DNA of 64,000 nucleotides from Mycetocola tolaasinivorans (GCF_003667565.1 NZ_RCUX01000005.1:186001-250000), one strand, 5' to 3'; counted from the stretch's first letter, positions 53,772 through 63,460 are shown. The notes: generated by a model not told the origin, from the sequence alone. Made by a program: numbers and translations.

Positions 53772-53871
53772 CGTTTCAGTATGCGCCCATTCGCGGTGCC
53801 GTGCCAGGGACTCCGAATCCCCCGATAAGGGCTCCCTGTTGCGTGACGTTAACCGCACGCAGAATCGAATC

Positions 53872-54636
53872 ATGAACATTTCAGGAAACACGATTTTCAT
53901 CCCCGGTGCGACCAGCGGGATTGGTCTTGCACTGGCTCTCGAGCTCAGCGCGAAGGGAAACACCGTCATTGTGGGCGGGCGCCGTGCCGAGCTTCTCCAG
54001 CAGATTGCGGCCGAGCACGCGGCGCTCAAGACGGTCGTCATCGACACCGCAAATGCGGAGAGCGTGGCACACACTTCCGCGCACGTGATCGCGGAGTATC
54101 CCGAGGTCAACGTGCTCGTGACCATGGCCGGCATCATGCGGGTGGAGGACTGGACGACCCCGGGCGGCGCACTGGCCTCGGCCGAAGAAATTGTCACCAC
54201 TAACCTTCTGGGACCGATTCGCCTCATCGCTGCGTTCAGCGAGCACCTGCTCGGGCGTCCCGATGCCACCATCATGACGGTGACCTCGGGTCTCGCCTAT
54301 ACACCCCTGCAGGCAACCCCCACCTATAACGCCACCAAGGCCGGCATTCACATGCTGAGCGAAACCCTTCGTCTTCAGTTTGCGAACACGTCCGTCCGGT
54401 TCCTCGAGTTGGTGCCTCCGTCCGTGGCCACCGATCTCCTGCCTGGGCAGCGCGAGAGTGCGTTTGCGATGCCGCTAGAGGATTTCATCACCGAGGTGGT
54501 GTCCCTGATCGAGGCGGACCCCGAGGCGCACCAGATTCTGGTTGAACGGGTCGGGTTCCTGCGGTTCAGCGAGGCCCGTGGTGACTATGCGCAGACCGTC
54601 GCGACCCTCAACAACCTGGATCCGCACGGAAAGTAG
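53872..54636 (+). CDS. Short-chain dehydrogenase/reductase (DltE-like)
   Basis: 254 residues from the ATG at 53872. Cofactor motif GATSGIG near residue 12 after a beta strand (NTIFIP), the structural motif in VTMAGIMRV (a variant of NNAG), catalytic Ser in VTSGLAY, and the YNATK active site (Tyr/Lys). GRR after strand 2 suggests preference for NADP(H). Substrate unknown. Divergent from the MmyB regulator, which probably represses it. Confidence 0.9.
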   Translation: MNISGNTIFIPGATSGIGLALALELSAKGNTVIVGGRRAELLQQIAAEHAALKTVVIDTANAESVAHTSAHVIAEYPEVNVLVTMAGIMRVEDWTTPGGALASAEEIVTTNLLGPIRLIAAFSEHLLGRPDATIMTVTSGLAYTPLQATPTYNATKAGIHMLSETLRLQFANTSVRFLELVPPSVATDLLPGQRESAFAMPLEDFITEVVSLIEADPEAHQILVERVGFLRFSEARGDYAQTVATLNNLDPHGK

Positions 54637-54644
54637 CGGGGCGG

Positions 54645-55160
54645 CTACCGCGGCTCCCGACGCATCTTGAGGTCGCGTGCCCAGGGCTGCACGGGCACCG
54701 GGCCGATCGGGTGGAAGTCGTAGCGCTGGTAGAGGCGCTGGCTATCGGGGGTGCTCGCATCGAGCGTGGCGGCCGCGCCCTCGGCATCGATGGCCTCGAG
54801 TGCGTGACGGAGAAGCCTGCTGCCGAGAGATTTTCCGCGGGCGTTTTCATCGACCACGACGGCTTCGAGATGCCAGGTGCGGGTGTCCTCCGCACCTGCG
54901 GACGGGATGAACCACACTGCGGCGGCGAGGAGCCGGCCGCTCGCATCCGGCACCACGTCGATGCGCCCCTCGGCGTGCGCCACCCGGACGGCCCGGCCGT
55001 AGTAGTACCTCAGCACCAGGGTGCGCGCCCAGGCCCACCGAACGAGCCGACGCCACATGGGGTCCCGTTCGAACACCCGCACCAGAAGCGCGCGGGCCCC
55101 ACGGCGCAGTGCGCGCGTGTCGGCGGGCACGATCGGGAGTTCGGGAACGGCTGAGGGCAT
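54645..55160 (-). CDS. GNAT-family N-acetyltransferase
   Basis: 171 residues. The acetyl-CoA-binding signature is VDENARGKSLGSRLLRHALE (about residue 107), preceded by the strand TWHLEAVVV. The N-terminal half is basic and amphipathic. The end (SQRLYQRYDFHPIGPVPVQP) is typical of GNATs acting on small molecules. Substrate unknown. Convergent with the SDR gene, 8 bp apart. Confidence 0.88.
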   Translation of the reverse strand: MPSAVPELPIVPADTRALRRGARALLVRVFERDPMWRRLVRWAWARTLVLRYYYGRAVRVAHAEGRIDVVPDASGRLLAAAVWFIPSAGAEDTRTWHLEAVVVDENARGKSLGSRLLRHALEAIDAEGAAATLDASTPDSQRLYQRYDFHPIGPVPVQPWARDLKMRREPR

Positions 55161-55317
55161 GTGCGGGTGTCACTCCTGACGAGAAGCCTCGGGCACCGAC
55201 ACCCGGGGATGACGTGCGTTAACCTCCATCATCGCGCCCGCAGGCCGCCCGGCCGGGACCGACACGGGCATCGAGTACGCTGGCAGGACCGCACCGTCGC
55301 CACCCGATTGGATAGCC

Positions 55318-55671
55318 ATGAGCGAATACAGCACGCATCAGGACGAGGCTCGAGCCACCGGCGCCCAGGTTGCCACCTTCGTTCTCGGCATGATTGCGCT
55401 GGGCATCGCCGCACTGTTCTCGAGCTTCATGGGGCGCTTTCTCGCCTACGCCGGCACCGTCCCCGGCCGCGAGTACACCAAGAACCCACCACTCGACGGT
55501 GAATTCGTGATGGGCATCGCTGTTTATGGTCCGTTCCTCGTGGTCATTGGTGTGCTGTGCTGGGGCATCTTCCGCCTGGGGCAGGGAAAGTCGGCGGGAT
55601 GGATCACGCTGATCGGGCTCGCGCTGCTGCCGGTGCTGTTCTACGGTGCCGGAGCGATCATCTCCCTGTAG
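55318..55671 (+). CDS. Small membrane protein, three predicted helices, unknown function
   Basis: 117 residues: hydrophilic N-terminus, helix 1 (about 18-42), an external loop with GREYTKNPP, helix 2 (about 63-85; IAVYGPFLVVIGVLCWGIF) and helix 3 (about 92-115; GWITLIGLALLPVLFYGAG). Codon use is normal for the organism. No family recognised. Stands alone between a GNAT gene on the other strand and the large adhesin gene. Confidence 0.7.
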   Translation: MSEYSTHQDEARATGAQVATFVLGMIALGIAALFSSFMGRFLAYAGTVPGREYTKNPPLDGEFVMGIAVYGPFLVVIGVLCWGIFRLGQGKSAGWITLIGLALLPVLFYGAGAIISL

Positions 55672-55895
55672 CGACACCCATTGTCCACGCGGAGGTGGGC
55701 GCGTGCTTGCCCATCGGAGCGCGAGCCATGGCTACCGGGCGAGAATTGTGGCCCTTACCAAACTCCGCGTGAAAAATCCCCCTGTTGTTCGAGGCGGCGA
55801 ATAGATACCATTCGTACAAGATGCTTGCGGGGGCGCACCGACATGACGCGGTGTGAGGAATATGCGGGCATCGATACAGGGGGAACTGAATAACT

Positions 55896-58800
55896 ATGCC
55901 TGGAATTTCCAGCGGTACTTATCGACGCCAAAAACGAGGAATACTCCGCAAAACCGCGGCGATGGTCGCGAGTGTGGCCCTCCTGCTCGGGGCGGCGGTG
56001 GGGTTTGGATCCGCCGCGGTGGCGGCATCCAATCAGGTCAACATCGACAGCATTACGTTTGTCACCGAAGACGGTGTGCAGATTAACGAGTTCCAGGATG
56101 GCACCAAACAGTGGCTGGACATTCAGATGTCCATCCCAGGAGACGCGGTCGTTCCGGTTTCCGGCACGATTCCGCTCCCCGGAGAACTTCGAGGCGAACC
56201 CGAGACCATCACGCTCTACGCACCCGATGGCACGCCGAACGGAACCTGTACGGTGAGCAATACGTCCGTGTACTGCGAGCTCGATGACGACTATGTCACC
56301 GAGCATCCGCAGAATATGGAGGGATTCTTCAAGTTCGAGGTGACGGTCATTAACGGCAACACCGAGGATGAGAACGTCCGTTTCCCCATCGTTGACAACT
56401 TCACAAACGAGGTGACCATTCGCCCGGGTGGGTCTCAGTGCGAGGAGGACTGCGAGCTCGACCCTGAGGACGGCTCAAAGATCGGCTGGTACGACAAAAC
56501 GGACGACACCATCGGGTGGGAGGTTCGTGTTCCCACCCCGGGATCGGACGGCATGGAGATCGGCGTTCCGGTCACCGTCATCGATGAAATTGATACCTCC
56601 ATTTACGAGGTTCTGCCGGGCAGCCCCTATGTCGAGTTCTTCGACGTCGTGATCGTGGAGCCGGACGGCCGCGAAGAGCTGAACTTCTATTCACGAAGTT
56701 TTCTGCCCGAGGATGAGTTCACCGTCAGCGAAGGTGGCACGCGGGTAGACTTCACCACCGCCGCCGGAAGACGCTACCAAGACTCCAGCCTTCCCGAGGG
56801 AGAGCGCGGGCTCAAGGGCCGCGTGTACTGGGTCACCTGGAAGGTTCAAACCCTGGACCACGGTGCGCAGGGCACCTACCGCAACAGCGCGACGATCATC
56901 GTGGGTGAAGATGAAGTGCGAACCGAGGTCGAGGGCTCGGTGACCAACCAGAGCGGCAGCGGTGGTGCCGTGGGCACCAACCAGGGCCGACTGGCATTTG
57001 AGAAGGAGATCACCGGCACCGCCGAGCGCGATCCGGACCTCCCCACCGCCTATGGCGTGACCTACAAGGCCTGCGATACCACCAAGCCCGGCTATAACCA
57101 CGCCTCGCACTCCGGACCCGGATGCACGGACGGCACGCTGACGCTGCGCCCCGGGAAAACCACGTGGTCCACGTCCTTCCCCGCGGGCACCCGCGTGGTG
57201 GGTGAAGAGGTCACGCCCACCGAGCCCGAGAACGTGGCCTGGGACGGTGAGTTCCAGCTCGTGGATGCGAGCGGAAACCCCATTCCCGGCTCGGAGGGGG
57301 ACAGCGTCTTTGACGTGACGTTCACCTCCCAAAACGGCAACCTGGGGGCGCTCACCTACTATCGGGTGACCAACGAGGCGAACTATGAGGAGCCCTCGGT
57401 CGGTGCGTTCTCAGCCAAAAAGGTTTTGGTGGATGCCAACGGACTGGCACCCTCAGGCCTCGCAGACTTCCGCCTGAACTACACCTACCCCGCGGCGGCC
57501 GACGGATCGTTCCCGGCCGGAAACGGGCACCTGCTTCTGCCCGCAAGCGGCGAGACGAAGACCAGCGGTGAGCTCCCCGTGGGCGCCGTCCTGACCCTGA
57601 CCGAGGCCGCGCCGCCGGCCGTGCCCGGCGGAGTATGGGGTACGGCCAGCGTGGTGCCCTCGACCCTCACCATCACCGCGGACGGCCTGTCGGAAGACCC
57701 GGTGAACGTGGTGGTCACCAACACGCTGCTGCCGGCACCCGCTCCCGGTTTTGTCGTGGCCAAGAGCTCGGATCCCGCAAGTGGTGAGAGCGTGGCACCG
57801 GGAGACAGAATCACCTACACGGTGACCGGATCAAACACCGGAAACACCCGGCTCAACCCCGTCACCATCACCGATGATCTGGATGATCTGTGGGACTACG
57901 TCACCTACAACGATGACGCGTTCGCGACCATCGATGGAAAAACCTCGGCCGGCACGCTCAACACCGACCGGAAAAACGGAACGCTCGGCTGGACCGGTGC
58001 GCTGAACGCCGGCGAGACGGTAACCATCACCTACTCGGTGACCGTCAACCCCAACGCCTACGGTGAGGTGCTGGAAAACCGGGTAACCGGTAGCGCACAG
58101 CCGCCGGTGGGGCCGCCGATCACGCCGCCGCCCGGGGAGACCGAGCATCCGGTACCCGACCCGGGGTTCACCCTGGGTAAGACCGCAGACCCGCCGCACG
58201 GCTCCGAGGTGCACCCGGGCGACACCATCACCTATACGCTGACCGGCGTCAACACGGGCGGAACCCTTCTCGAGCCGGTGGAGATTACCGATGATCTGAG
58301 AGGGCTGTCGGAGTACGTCACCTTCAACGACGACGTGTCCGCCACGATCGACGGAACCACCCCCGCGGGAGCGTTTGATCCGGATGCGGGCGAGGGGATC
58401 ATCAAGTGGACGGGCGCGCTGAAGCCCGGCGAGACGGTCACCATCACGTACTCGGTGACGGTTAACGAAAACGCCACCGGCCACGAGCTGCAAAACTCGG
58501 TGACCGGCTCGGCGAAGCCGCCGGGGGTTCCGCCCATCGTTCCGCCGCCCACGGACACCGAACACTCGGTCCCGACCCCGGGGTTTGAGATCTCCAAGGT
58601 GGCCGATCCTGCGGACCGCACCGAGGTGCATCCCGGCCAGCTCATCAAGTACACGGTGGTGGGCACCAACACGGGTGAGACCGTACTGGACCCCGTCGAG
58701 ATCGAGGACGACCTGTCCAAGGTCCTCGAGTTTGCCACGTACAACAACGATCCCAGCGCAACGATTAATGGGACCCCCAATGCGGGTACCTTCACCCCGC

Positions 58801-60944
58801 TCTCGGAGGACAACAGGCTCCTCTGGACGGGGGCGCTCAACCCGGGGGAGAGCGTCACCATCACCTATTCGGTGACGGTTGCGAGTAACGCCGTGGGGCA
58901 CAAACTGGAGAACCGCGTGACCGGCTCCGGAACGCCTCCGGGGCTGCCGCCGATCAAGCCCCCACCCGTGGATACCGAGCACCTGGTCCCGACCCCGGGA
59001 TTTGTCCTCGGCAAAACCTCGGTGCCGCGCTCGGGCGCGGACGTGAACCCCGGGGAGAAGATCACCTTCACGGTGACCGGCCGTAATACCGGTGGTACCG
59101 TGCTGGATCCGGTCACAATCCTGGACGAGATGCAGGGCCTTTCGGATTACACCACCTACAATAACGATGCCCAGGCGACGATCAACGGGACGGGCCCCGC
59201 GGGAACACTCACGCCCGGCCCCGACGGTGAAACGCTGCTGTGGACCGGTGCGCTGGCCCCGGGCGAGACGGTCACCATCACCTACTCGGTGACGGTGAAC
59301 GAGAATGCGACGGGGCAGGTACTGGAGAACCACGTGAGTGGTGAAGCCACACCGCCGGGACCGGACCAGCCCCCGATCATTCCGCCGCCGGTGGACACCG
59401 AGCACACGGTGCCGACCCCGGGGTTTGATCTGGGGAAGTCCGCTGATCCGGTGAGTGGTACCACCGTTCACCCGGGTGAGACCATCACCTACACGGTGAC
59501 GGGCAAAAACACCGGTGGTACCGTCCTGAATCCGGTGGTCATCACCGATGATTTGAGCGGGCTCTCGGAGTACGTGACGTACAACGATGACGCCGAGGCG
59601 AAGATCAACGGGAAGGGGCCCGCGGGAACCCTGACACACGATCCCGATGCCGCGACTCTGCTGTGGACCGGTCTGCTGGCCGAGGGCGAGACCGTCACGA
59701 TCACGTACTCGGTGACGGTGAACGCGAATGCGTCGGGTCAGACCCTGAATAACAGCGTGAGCGGTGAGGCAACTCCTCCGGGAGTGCCGCCCATCGTTCC
59801 GCCGCCGGGGGAGACCGAGCATCCCATTCCGACCCCGGGGTTTGAACTCGGGAAGTCCGCGAATCCGGTGAGTGGTACCACCGTTCACCCCGGAGAGACC
59901 ATCACCTACACGGTGACCGGTGTGAACACGGGCGAGACGGTGCTGGACCCGGTGGTCATCACCGATGACATGAGTGGCCTCTCGGAGTACGTGACGTACA
60001 ACGAGGATGCCGCGGCGACGATCAACGGGACGGACCCCGCGGGGAAGTTAGCGCCCGGTGAGACCGCTGACACGCTGGTCTGGACCGGTGCACTCGCTCC
60101 GGGTGAGACCGTGACCATCACCTACTCGGTGACGGTAAAGGCGAACGCCTCGGGTCAGACTCTGGAGAACCGGGTGACCGGTGCGGGAATGCCTCCGGGT
60201 CTGCCGCCGATCACGCCGCCGCCGGGCGAGACCGAGCACCCCGTTCCGATCCCCGGGTTTGAGCTGGGCAAGACCTCGGATCCCGCCAGCGGAACACGGG
60301 TGAAGCCGGGAGACACCCTCACCTACACGGTGACGGGTAAGAACACGGGCGAAACCGTGCTGGATCCCGTGGTGATCACCGATGATCTGAGCGGTCTGTC
60401 GGAGTACGTCACATACAACGACGATGCCGCGGCGACGATCAACGGAAAGGACCCGGCGGGGACTCTGGTTCACGACGGAACCGCTGACACCCTGGTATGG
60501 ACCGGCGTGCTGGCCCCGGGTGAGACCGTGACCATCACCTACTCGGTGACGGTCAACGCGGACGCATTCGGTCAGGTTCTGAAGAACCACGTGACCGGTT
60601 CGGCAACGCCTCCGGGTCTGCCGCCGATCACGCCGCCGCCGGGAGACACCGAACACCCGGTGCCGCCCAAGCCGGATGAGCCGACCTCGCCGTCGCCGTC
60701 AGAGCCGCCGACCTCACCGTCGCCGTCTGAGCCGCCGACGACTCCGCCGACCGAGGGACCCACTCAGCCGGGTAGCCCCTCACAGCCGGGTAGCCCGTCG
60801 CAGCCGGGCACCCCGACCGGACCGGGAGGGCTGCCGACCACCGGTTCGCAGTTCCCGTTCCTGCCGATGCTGGCCGCGCTCGTGCTGATCGTTCTCGGAA
60901 CCGGGGCTACCGTGCGCCGGGCTCGAAAGGGAGCATCGAGCTAG
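55896..60944 (+). CDS. Giant LPxTG-anchored adhesin with seven DUF11 repeats
   Basis: 1682 residues. A long signal peptide (basic to residue 20, then MVASVALLLGAAVGFGSAAV) is followed by an adhesin-type N-terminal domain (about 46-330), two DUF5979-like prealbumin domains (about 365-610; FEKEITGTAE and FSAKKVLVDANG starts), then seven tandem DUF11 domains of 139-141 residues (each beginning PGFxLGK and containing TITYSVTVN), a Pro/Ser/Thr wall-spanning stretch, and the sortase signal LPTTG, helix and RRARKG. It would be covalently attached to the cell wall and project outwards. No sortase gene is in the window. The 224 bp upstream hold its promoter; no clear boxes were found. A weak 7-bp hairpin (60965-61004) follows. 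Confidence 0.9.
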   Translation: MPGISSGTYRRQKRGILRKTAAMVASVALLLGAAVGFGSAAVAASNQVNIDSITFVTEDGVQINEFQDGTKQWLDIQMSIPGDAVVPVSGTIPLPGELRGEPETITLYAPDGTPNGTCTVSNTSVYCELDDDYVTEHPQNMEGFFKFEVTVINGNTEDENVRFPIVDNFTNEVTIRPGGSQCEEDCELDPEDGSKIGWYDKTDDTIGWEVRVPTPGSDGMEIGVPVTVIDEIDTSIYEVLPGSPYVEFFDVVIVEPDGREELNFYSRSFLPEDEFTVSEGGTRVDFTTAAGRRYQDSSLPEGERGLKGRVYWVTWKVQTLDHGAQGTYRNSATIIVGEDEVRTEVEGSVTNQSGSGGAVGTNQGRLAFEKEITGTAERDPDLPTAYGVTYKACDTTKPGYNHASHSGPGCTDGTLTLRPGKTTWSTSFPAGTRVVGEEVTPTEPENVAWDGEFQLVDASGNPIPGSEGDSVFDVTFTSQNGNLGALTYYRVTNEANYEEPSVGAFSAKKVLVDANGLAPSGLADFRLNYTYPAAADGSFPAGNGHLLLPASGETKTSGELPVGAVLTLTEAAPPAVPGGVWGTASVVPSTLTITADGLSEDPVNVVVTNTLLPAPAPGFVVAKSSDPASGESVAPGDRITYTVTGSNTGNTRLNPVTITDDLDDLWDYVTYNDDAFATIDGKTSAGTLNTDRKNGTLGWTGALNAGETVTITYSVTVNPNAYGEVLENRVTGSAQPPVGPPITPPPGETEHPVPDPGFTLGKTADPPHGSEVHPGDTITYTLTGVNTGGTLLEPVEITDDLRGLSEYVTFNDDVSATIDGTTPAGAFDPDAGEGIIKWTGALKPGETVTITYSVTVNENATGHELQNSVTGSAKPPGVPPIVPPPTDTEHSVPTPGFEISKVADPADRTEVHPGQLIKYTVVGTNTGETVLDPVEIEDDLSKVLEFATYNNDPSATINGTPNAGTFTPLSEDNRLLWTGALNPGESVTITYSVTVASNAVGHKLENRVTGSGTPPGLPPIKPPPVDTEHLVPTPGFVLGKTSVPRSGADVNPGEKITFTVTGRNTGGTVLDPVTILDEMQGLSDYTTYNNDAQATINGTGPAGTLTPGPDGETLLWTGALAPGETVTITYSVTVNENATGQVLENHVSGEATPPGPDQPPIIPPPVDTEHTVPTPGFDLGKSADPVSGTTVHPGETITYTVTGKNTGGTVLNPVVITDDLSGLSEYVTYNDDAEAKINGKGPAGTLTHDPDAATLLWTGLLAEGETVTITYSVTVNANASGQTLNNSVSGEATPPGVPPIVPPPGETEHPIPTPGFELGKSANPVSGTTVHPGETITYTVTGVNTGETVLDPVVITDDMSGLSEYVTYNEDAAATINGTDPAGKLAPGETADTLVWTGALAPGETVTITYSVTVKANASGQTLENRVTGAGMPPGLPPITPPPGETEHPVPIPGFELGKTSDPASGTRVKPGDTLTYTVTGKNTGETVLDPVVITDDLSGLSEYVTYNDDAAATINGKDPAGTLVHDGTADTLVWTGVLAPGETVTITYSVTVNADAFGQVLKNHVTGSATPPGLPPITPPPGDTEHPVPPKPDEPTSPSPSEPPTSPSPSEPPTTPPTEGPTQPGSPSQPGSPSQPGTPTGPGGLPTTGSQFPFLPMLAALVLIVLGTGATVRRARKGASS
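57744..60668 (+). repeat. Seven direct repeats of 417-423 bp within the adhesin gene
   Basis: Unit starts (the PGF codons) lie at 57744, 58161, 58578, 58995, 59418, 59835 and 60252, a spacing of 417 bp except one of 423. Units 5 and 6 share long near-identical stretches also at synonymous sites, so recent duplication or gene conversion is likely and copy number may vary between strains. Confidence 0.9.
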
Positions 60945-61057
60945 CGGAATCAGTCGCCGAACCGGTCGCCGGCGCAACGCTCATCCGAGTGGGGCGTCGG
61001 CGACTGGCGTTCGGCGTATGCCTCTGAAGCGCGCGCACAGGAGCTCGAGTGCGGAGG

Positions 61058-61594
61058 CTAGCCCGTGGTCTCTCGTGCCTGAAGAAGCCGCTCGGTCTGA
61101 GCGCTGAGCGAGCTCTCACTGGCTCCCACGTGTTCCTCAACCCACCGGCAATACGATGCGGCCGCGGTGAGGACGCCGGGGATAAAGAGTTCGGGGGCAA
61201 CCAGCGTCCGGGTCCCATTCACGCTGAACAGGGCCCGTGAGCCGGCCCGCTCGAGACGGATGGGCACGGGTTGGCCGGGGAACAGCCGCTCACCCGCTCC
61301 GGCCACCGTGAAATCGGCGATGGTATCGATCAGGGCGCACCAGATACCGGTAACCTCGTCCCAGAGCCGCGGGCCCAGCAGCTCATGCCCAAAATATGTG
61401 AGCGAGAGGCTGCCCTCGCTGCCGTACGGGGCGGTCCGGAGACGCCGGTGCCAGAGCTCGGCCGCGCGTGCGGGCTCGGCATACATGCTCACGAGATAGC
61501 GGTCGGGGTGGGCGACGAGGTCATCCAGATCCGTGACCGTATCGGTCATCAAAATGAAGGGCTCCGCCCGAACGGCGGCCTCCTCGTTGAGCAT
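61058..61594 (-). CDS. Protein of unknown function co-transcribed with an XRE regulator
   Basis: 178 residues, no signal peptide or membrane helix. It contains GSLSLTYFGHELLGPRLWDE and a beta-rich middle (PVPIRLERAGSRALFSVNGT). It begins 6 bp after the XRE gene, so the two form an operon. No family recognised. Confidence 0.65.
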   Translation of the reverse strand: MLNEEAAVRAEPFILMTDTVTDLDDLVAHPDRYLVSMYAEPARAAELWHRRLRTAPYGSEGSLSLTYFGHELLGPRLWDEVTGIWCALIDTIADFTVAGAGERLFPGQPVPIRLERAGSRALFSVNGTRTLVAPELFIPGVLTAAASYCRWVEEHVGASESSLSAQTERLLQARETTG

Positions 61595-61600
61595 GCGCTG

Positions 61601-61888
61601 CTAGGACGCCAGGCGCTCGACCACCCGCGCCCCTGCCGCCTCGCAGGGCGCGGACATCTCGGCCCACACCGTGTCGAGGGAGAGGCCAAGGACCGCGGCG
61701 ATCGCGGCGATGGTGGGGAACGCGGGGGTGGCCACCCGCCCGGATTCGATCTTGCGCAGAGTCTCCGGGGAAATCTCGGCGGCGAGCGCCACATCCAGCA
61801 TCGAGCGCTGGCCGCGGGTGCGGCGCAGCAGCGCGCCGAGGCGTTCGCCTCGAACGATCTCTTCGGGGGTGAGGGGCAGTCTGACCAT
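61601..61888 (-). CDS. XRE-family transcriptional regulator
   Basis: 95 residues, with one Cro/CI-type HTH at about 15-72 (LRRTRGQRSMLDVALAAEIS, then PETLRKIESGRVATPAFPTI) and a short tail. The ATG at 61888 has no visible ribosome site and lies directly against the operator repeats, so the mRNA may be leaderless or very short-leadered. Divergent from the methionine aminopeptidase gene. It presumably binds the 14-bp repeats between them and controls both. Confidence 0.88.
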   Translation of the reverse strand: MVRLPLTPEEIVRGERLGALLRRTRGQRSMLDVALAAEISPETLRKIESGRVATPAFPTIAAIAAVLGLSLDTVWAEMSAPCEAAGARVVERLAS

Positions 61889-61893
61889 GAAAC

Positions 61894-61941
61894 CAATACT
61901 AGTACCGGTATAGATTTACCGGTATAGTTTGGCCGGTATTG
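61894..61941. promoter_or_regulatory. Operator of three 14-bp direct repeats between XRE and map genes
   Basis: TACCGGTATAG at 61903-61913 and again at 61917-61927, then GGCCGGTATTG at 61931-61941: exact 14-bp spacing. CAATAC at 61894-61899 mirrors the last GTATTG. Each unit carries the CCGG(T)A core, itself palindromic (TACCGGTA) in the first two. It occupies most of the 77-bp gap, so bound repressor would cover both promoters. Confidence 0.75.
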
Positions 61942-61965
61942 TTATTGGTTTTTGAAGGGCCCGCC

Positions 61966-62736
61966 ATGATTGAGATTCTGACCCCAGCTGAAGTAGACCG
62001 CGCCCGCGCCACCGGGGCGCTCGTGGGAACCATCCTGCAGACGTTGAAAGAGCGCGCGGTTGTGGGTATCAATCTGCTCGATATTGATCGCTGGGCGCAG
62101 GAGATGATCCTCGACGCCGGGGCGACCTCCTGCTACGTGGACTACGCGCCCTCCTTCGGCAGCGGGCCCTTCGGTCACTACATCTGCACGGCCGTCAATG
62201 ACGCGGTTCTGCACGGCATGCCCCACGACTATCGCCTCGCCGACGGCGATCTCCTCACCCTCGACCTCGCCGTAATCCTCGACGGGGTGGCCGCCGATGC
62301 CGCCATCTCGTTCCTGGTGGGGGAGTCGCGTCCGGCCCAGAGCGTCGCACTGATTGAGGCCACCGAGCGCGCGCTCGCCGCGGGGATTGCCGCCGCGAAG
62401 CCCGGCGCGAAAATCGGCGACATTTCGGCCGCTATCGGCACGGTTCTGCGCGGTGCCGGCTACTCAATCAACATGGAGTTCGGCGGCCACGGCATCGGCA
62501 CCACCATGCATCAGGACCCTCACGTCTCCAACGACGGCCGCCCCGGACGCGGATACACGCTCCGCCCCGGCCTCCTGCTGGCCATCGAACCCTGGGTGAT
62601 GGCGGATACCGACCGCCTCATCACCGACGCTGACGGCTGGACCCTGCGCAGCGCCACCGGCTCCCGCACCGCCCACACCGAGCACACCATCGCGATCACC
62701 GAGACGGGGGCCGAGATCCTGACCGGTGGTCGCTAG
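61966..62736 (+). CDS. map: Methionine aminopeptidase, type I
   Basis: 256 residues from the ATG at 61966 (GAAGGG 7 bp upstream); an in-frame start nine codons earlier lies in the operator. Removes initiator Met. The substrate-side His is in VLHGMP. The dinuclear metal ligands are in order: Asp in LTLDLAV, Asp in AADAAIS, His in GGHGIGTTMHQDPHV, Glu in LLAIEPWV and Glu in TEHTIAIT. Unusually for a housekeeping enzyme it has an XRE repressor and repeat operator, which suggests an accessory, regulated second copy. Confidence 0.92.
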   Translation: MIEILTPAEVDRARATGALVGTILQTLKERAVVGINLLDIDRWAQEMILDAGATSCYVDYAPSFGSGPFGHYICTAVNDAVLHGMPHDYRLADGDLLTLDLAVILDGVAADAAISFLVGESRPAQSVALIEATERALAAGIAAAKPGAKIGDISAAIGTVLRGAGYSINMEFGGHGIGTTMHQDPHVSNDGRPGRGYTLRPGLLLAIEPWVMADTDRLITDADGWTLRSATGSRTAHTEHTIAITETGAEILTGGR

Positions 62737-62812
62737 CCGCCTGCGCTGGTGGGCACCGCGTAGAATAGATGTCGTGCGCAATCAATAGGGTCGCGCGGAA
62801 CGGGAGTCGCAC

Positions 62813-63409
62813 ATGCCCAGGGTGTCCAGAGCGGAAGCCGAGCGCAATCGAATCGAGATTGAACGGGTGTCCTCGCGTCTCATGCGCGAGCGAGGGCTGA
62901 GCGTCAGCGTCGCCGATGTCATGGGGGCGGCCGGGCTCACCCATGGCGGCTTCTATAAGCACTTTGAGTCGAAAGACGATCTCATCGCCGTTTCATGCGC
63001 CAATGCTTTCGGGGAGGCGGCGGCGGATTGGAACGCATCGGTGGCTCGATCGGCCGGTGGGGATGACGAGCGCGCCACCCTCATTGCAGATTACCTTGAG
63101 GCGTCGAATCGGCAGGATGCGGGGGAGGGGTGCCCCATGGCTGCGCTCGCAACCGATGTTGCGAGGTCGGCGCCGGATGCCCCGGTTCGGGATGCGTTTC
63201 GCGAGGGGTTTGAGGGTCTGCTGGACATCTTGACCCGGACCGAACCGGGAGGGGATGCCGGAGTGAGCGCACGAGTCGACGCGCTGGCTGATGTTTCACT
63301 GATGGTGGGTGCGCTGGTGCTTGCCCGCGCAACCGCGGGCGATGCGCTCTCGGATGAGATTCTGGCGGCGGCCCGTCGCGCACTGATCGGTGAGAATCTC
63401 GGTGACTAG
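62813..63409 (+). CDS. TetR-family transcriptional regulator
   Basis: 198 residues. N-terminal HTH at about 12-60 with the TetR signature LSVSVADVMGAAGLTHGGFY followed by KHFESKDDL; the C-terminal ligand domain is of the TetR_C class that contains a GCPM motif (EGCPMAALATDV). Such regulators often control a nearby oxidoreductase; the aldo/keto reductase gene lies convergent downstream, not in a divergent arrangement, so the target is uncertain. Confidence 0.92.
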   Translation: MPRVSRAEAERNRIEIERVSSRLMRERGLSVSVADVMGAAGLTHGGFYKHFESKDDLIAVSCANAFGEAAADWNASVARSAGGDDERATLIADYLEASNRQDAGEGCPMAALATDVARSAPDAPVRDAFREGFEGLLDILTRTEPGGDAGVSARVDALADVSLMVGALVLARATAGDALSDEILAAARRALIGENLGD

Positions 63410-63413
63410 CGTG

Positions 63414-63460
63414 CCCCGCGCGGCCGCTTGTTTGAGCAAGCGGCCGCACGGGGGTGTTTT
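63414..63460. terminator. Bidirectional terminator between TetR and aldo/keto reductase genes
   Basis: CCCCG (63414-63418) plus GCGGCCGCTTG (63420-63430), loop TTTGAG, CAAGCGGCCGC (63437-63447) plus CGGGG (63449-63453), one mismatch between the two stem parts; TTTT follows at 63457-63460 on the plus strand. Confidence 0.85.

Noticed and set aside
53772..54275. Longer N-terminus for the MmyB regulator
   Set aside because: The extension reads antisense through the SDR gene; the ATG at 53771 starts exactly where MmyB proteins begin.
57831..59888. 685-codon minus-strand open frame within the adhesin gene
   Set aside because: It is periodic only because the adhesin repeats are; His/Arg/Gly-rich text without a start signal.
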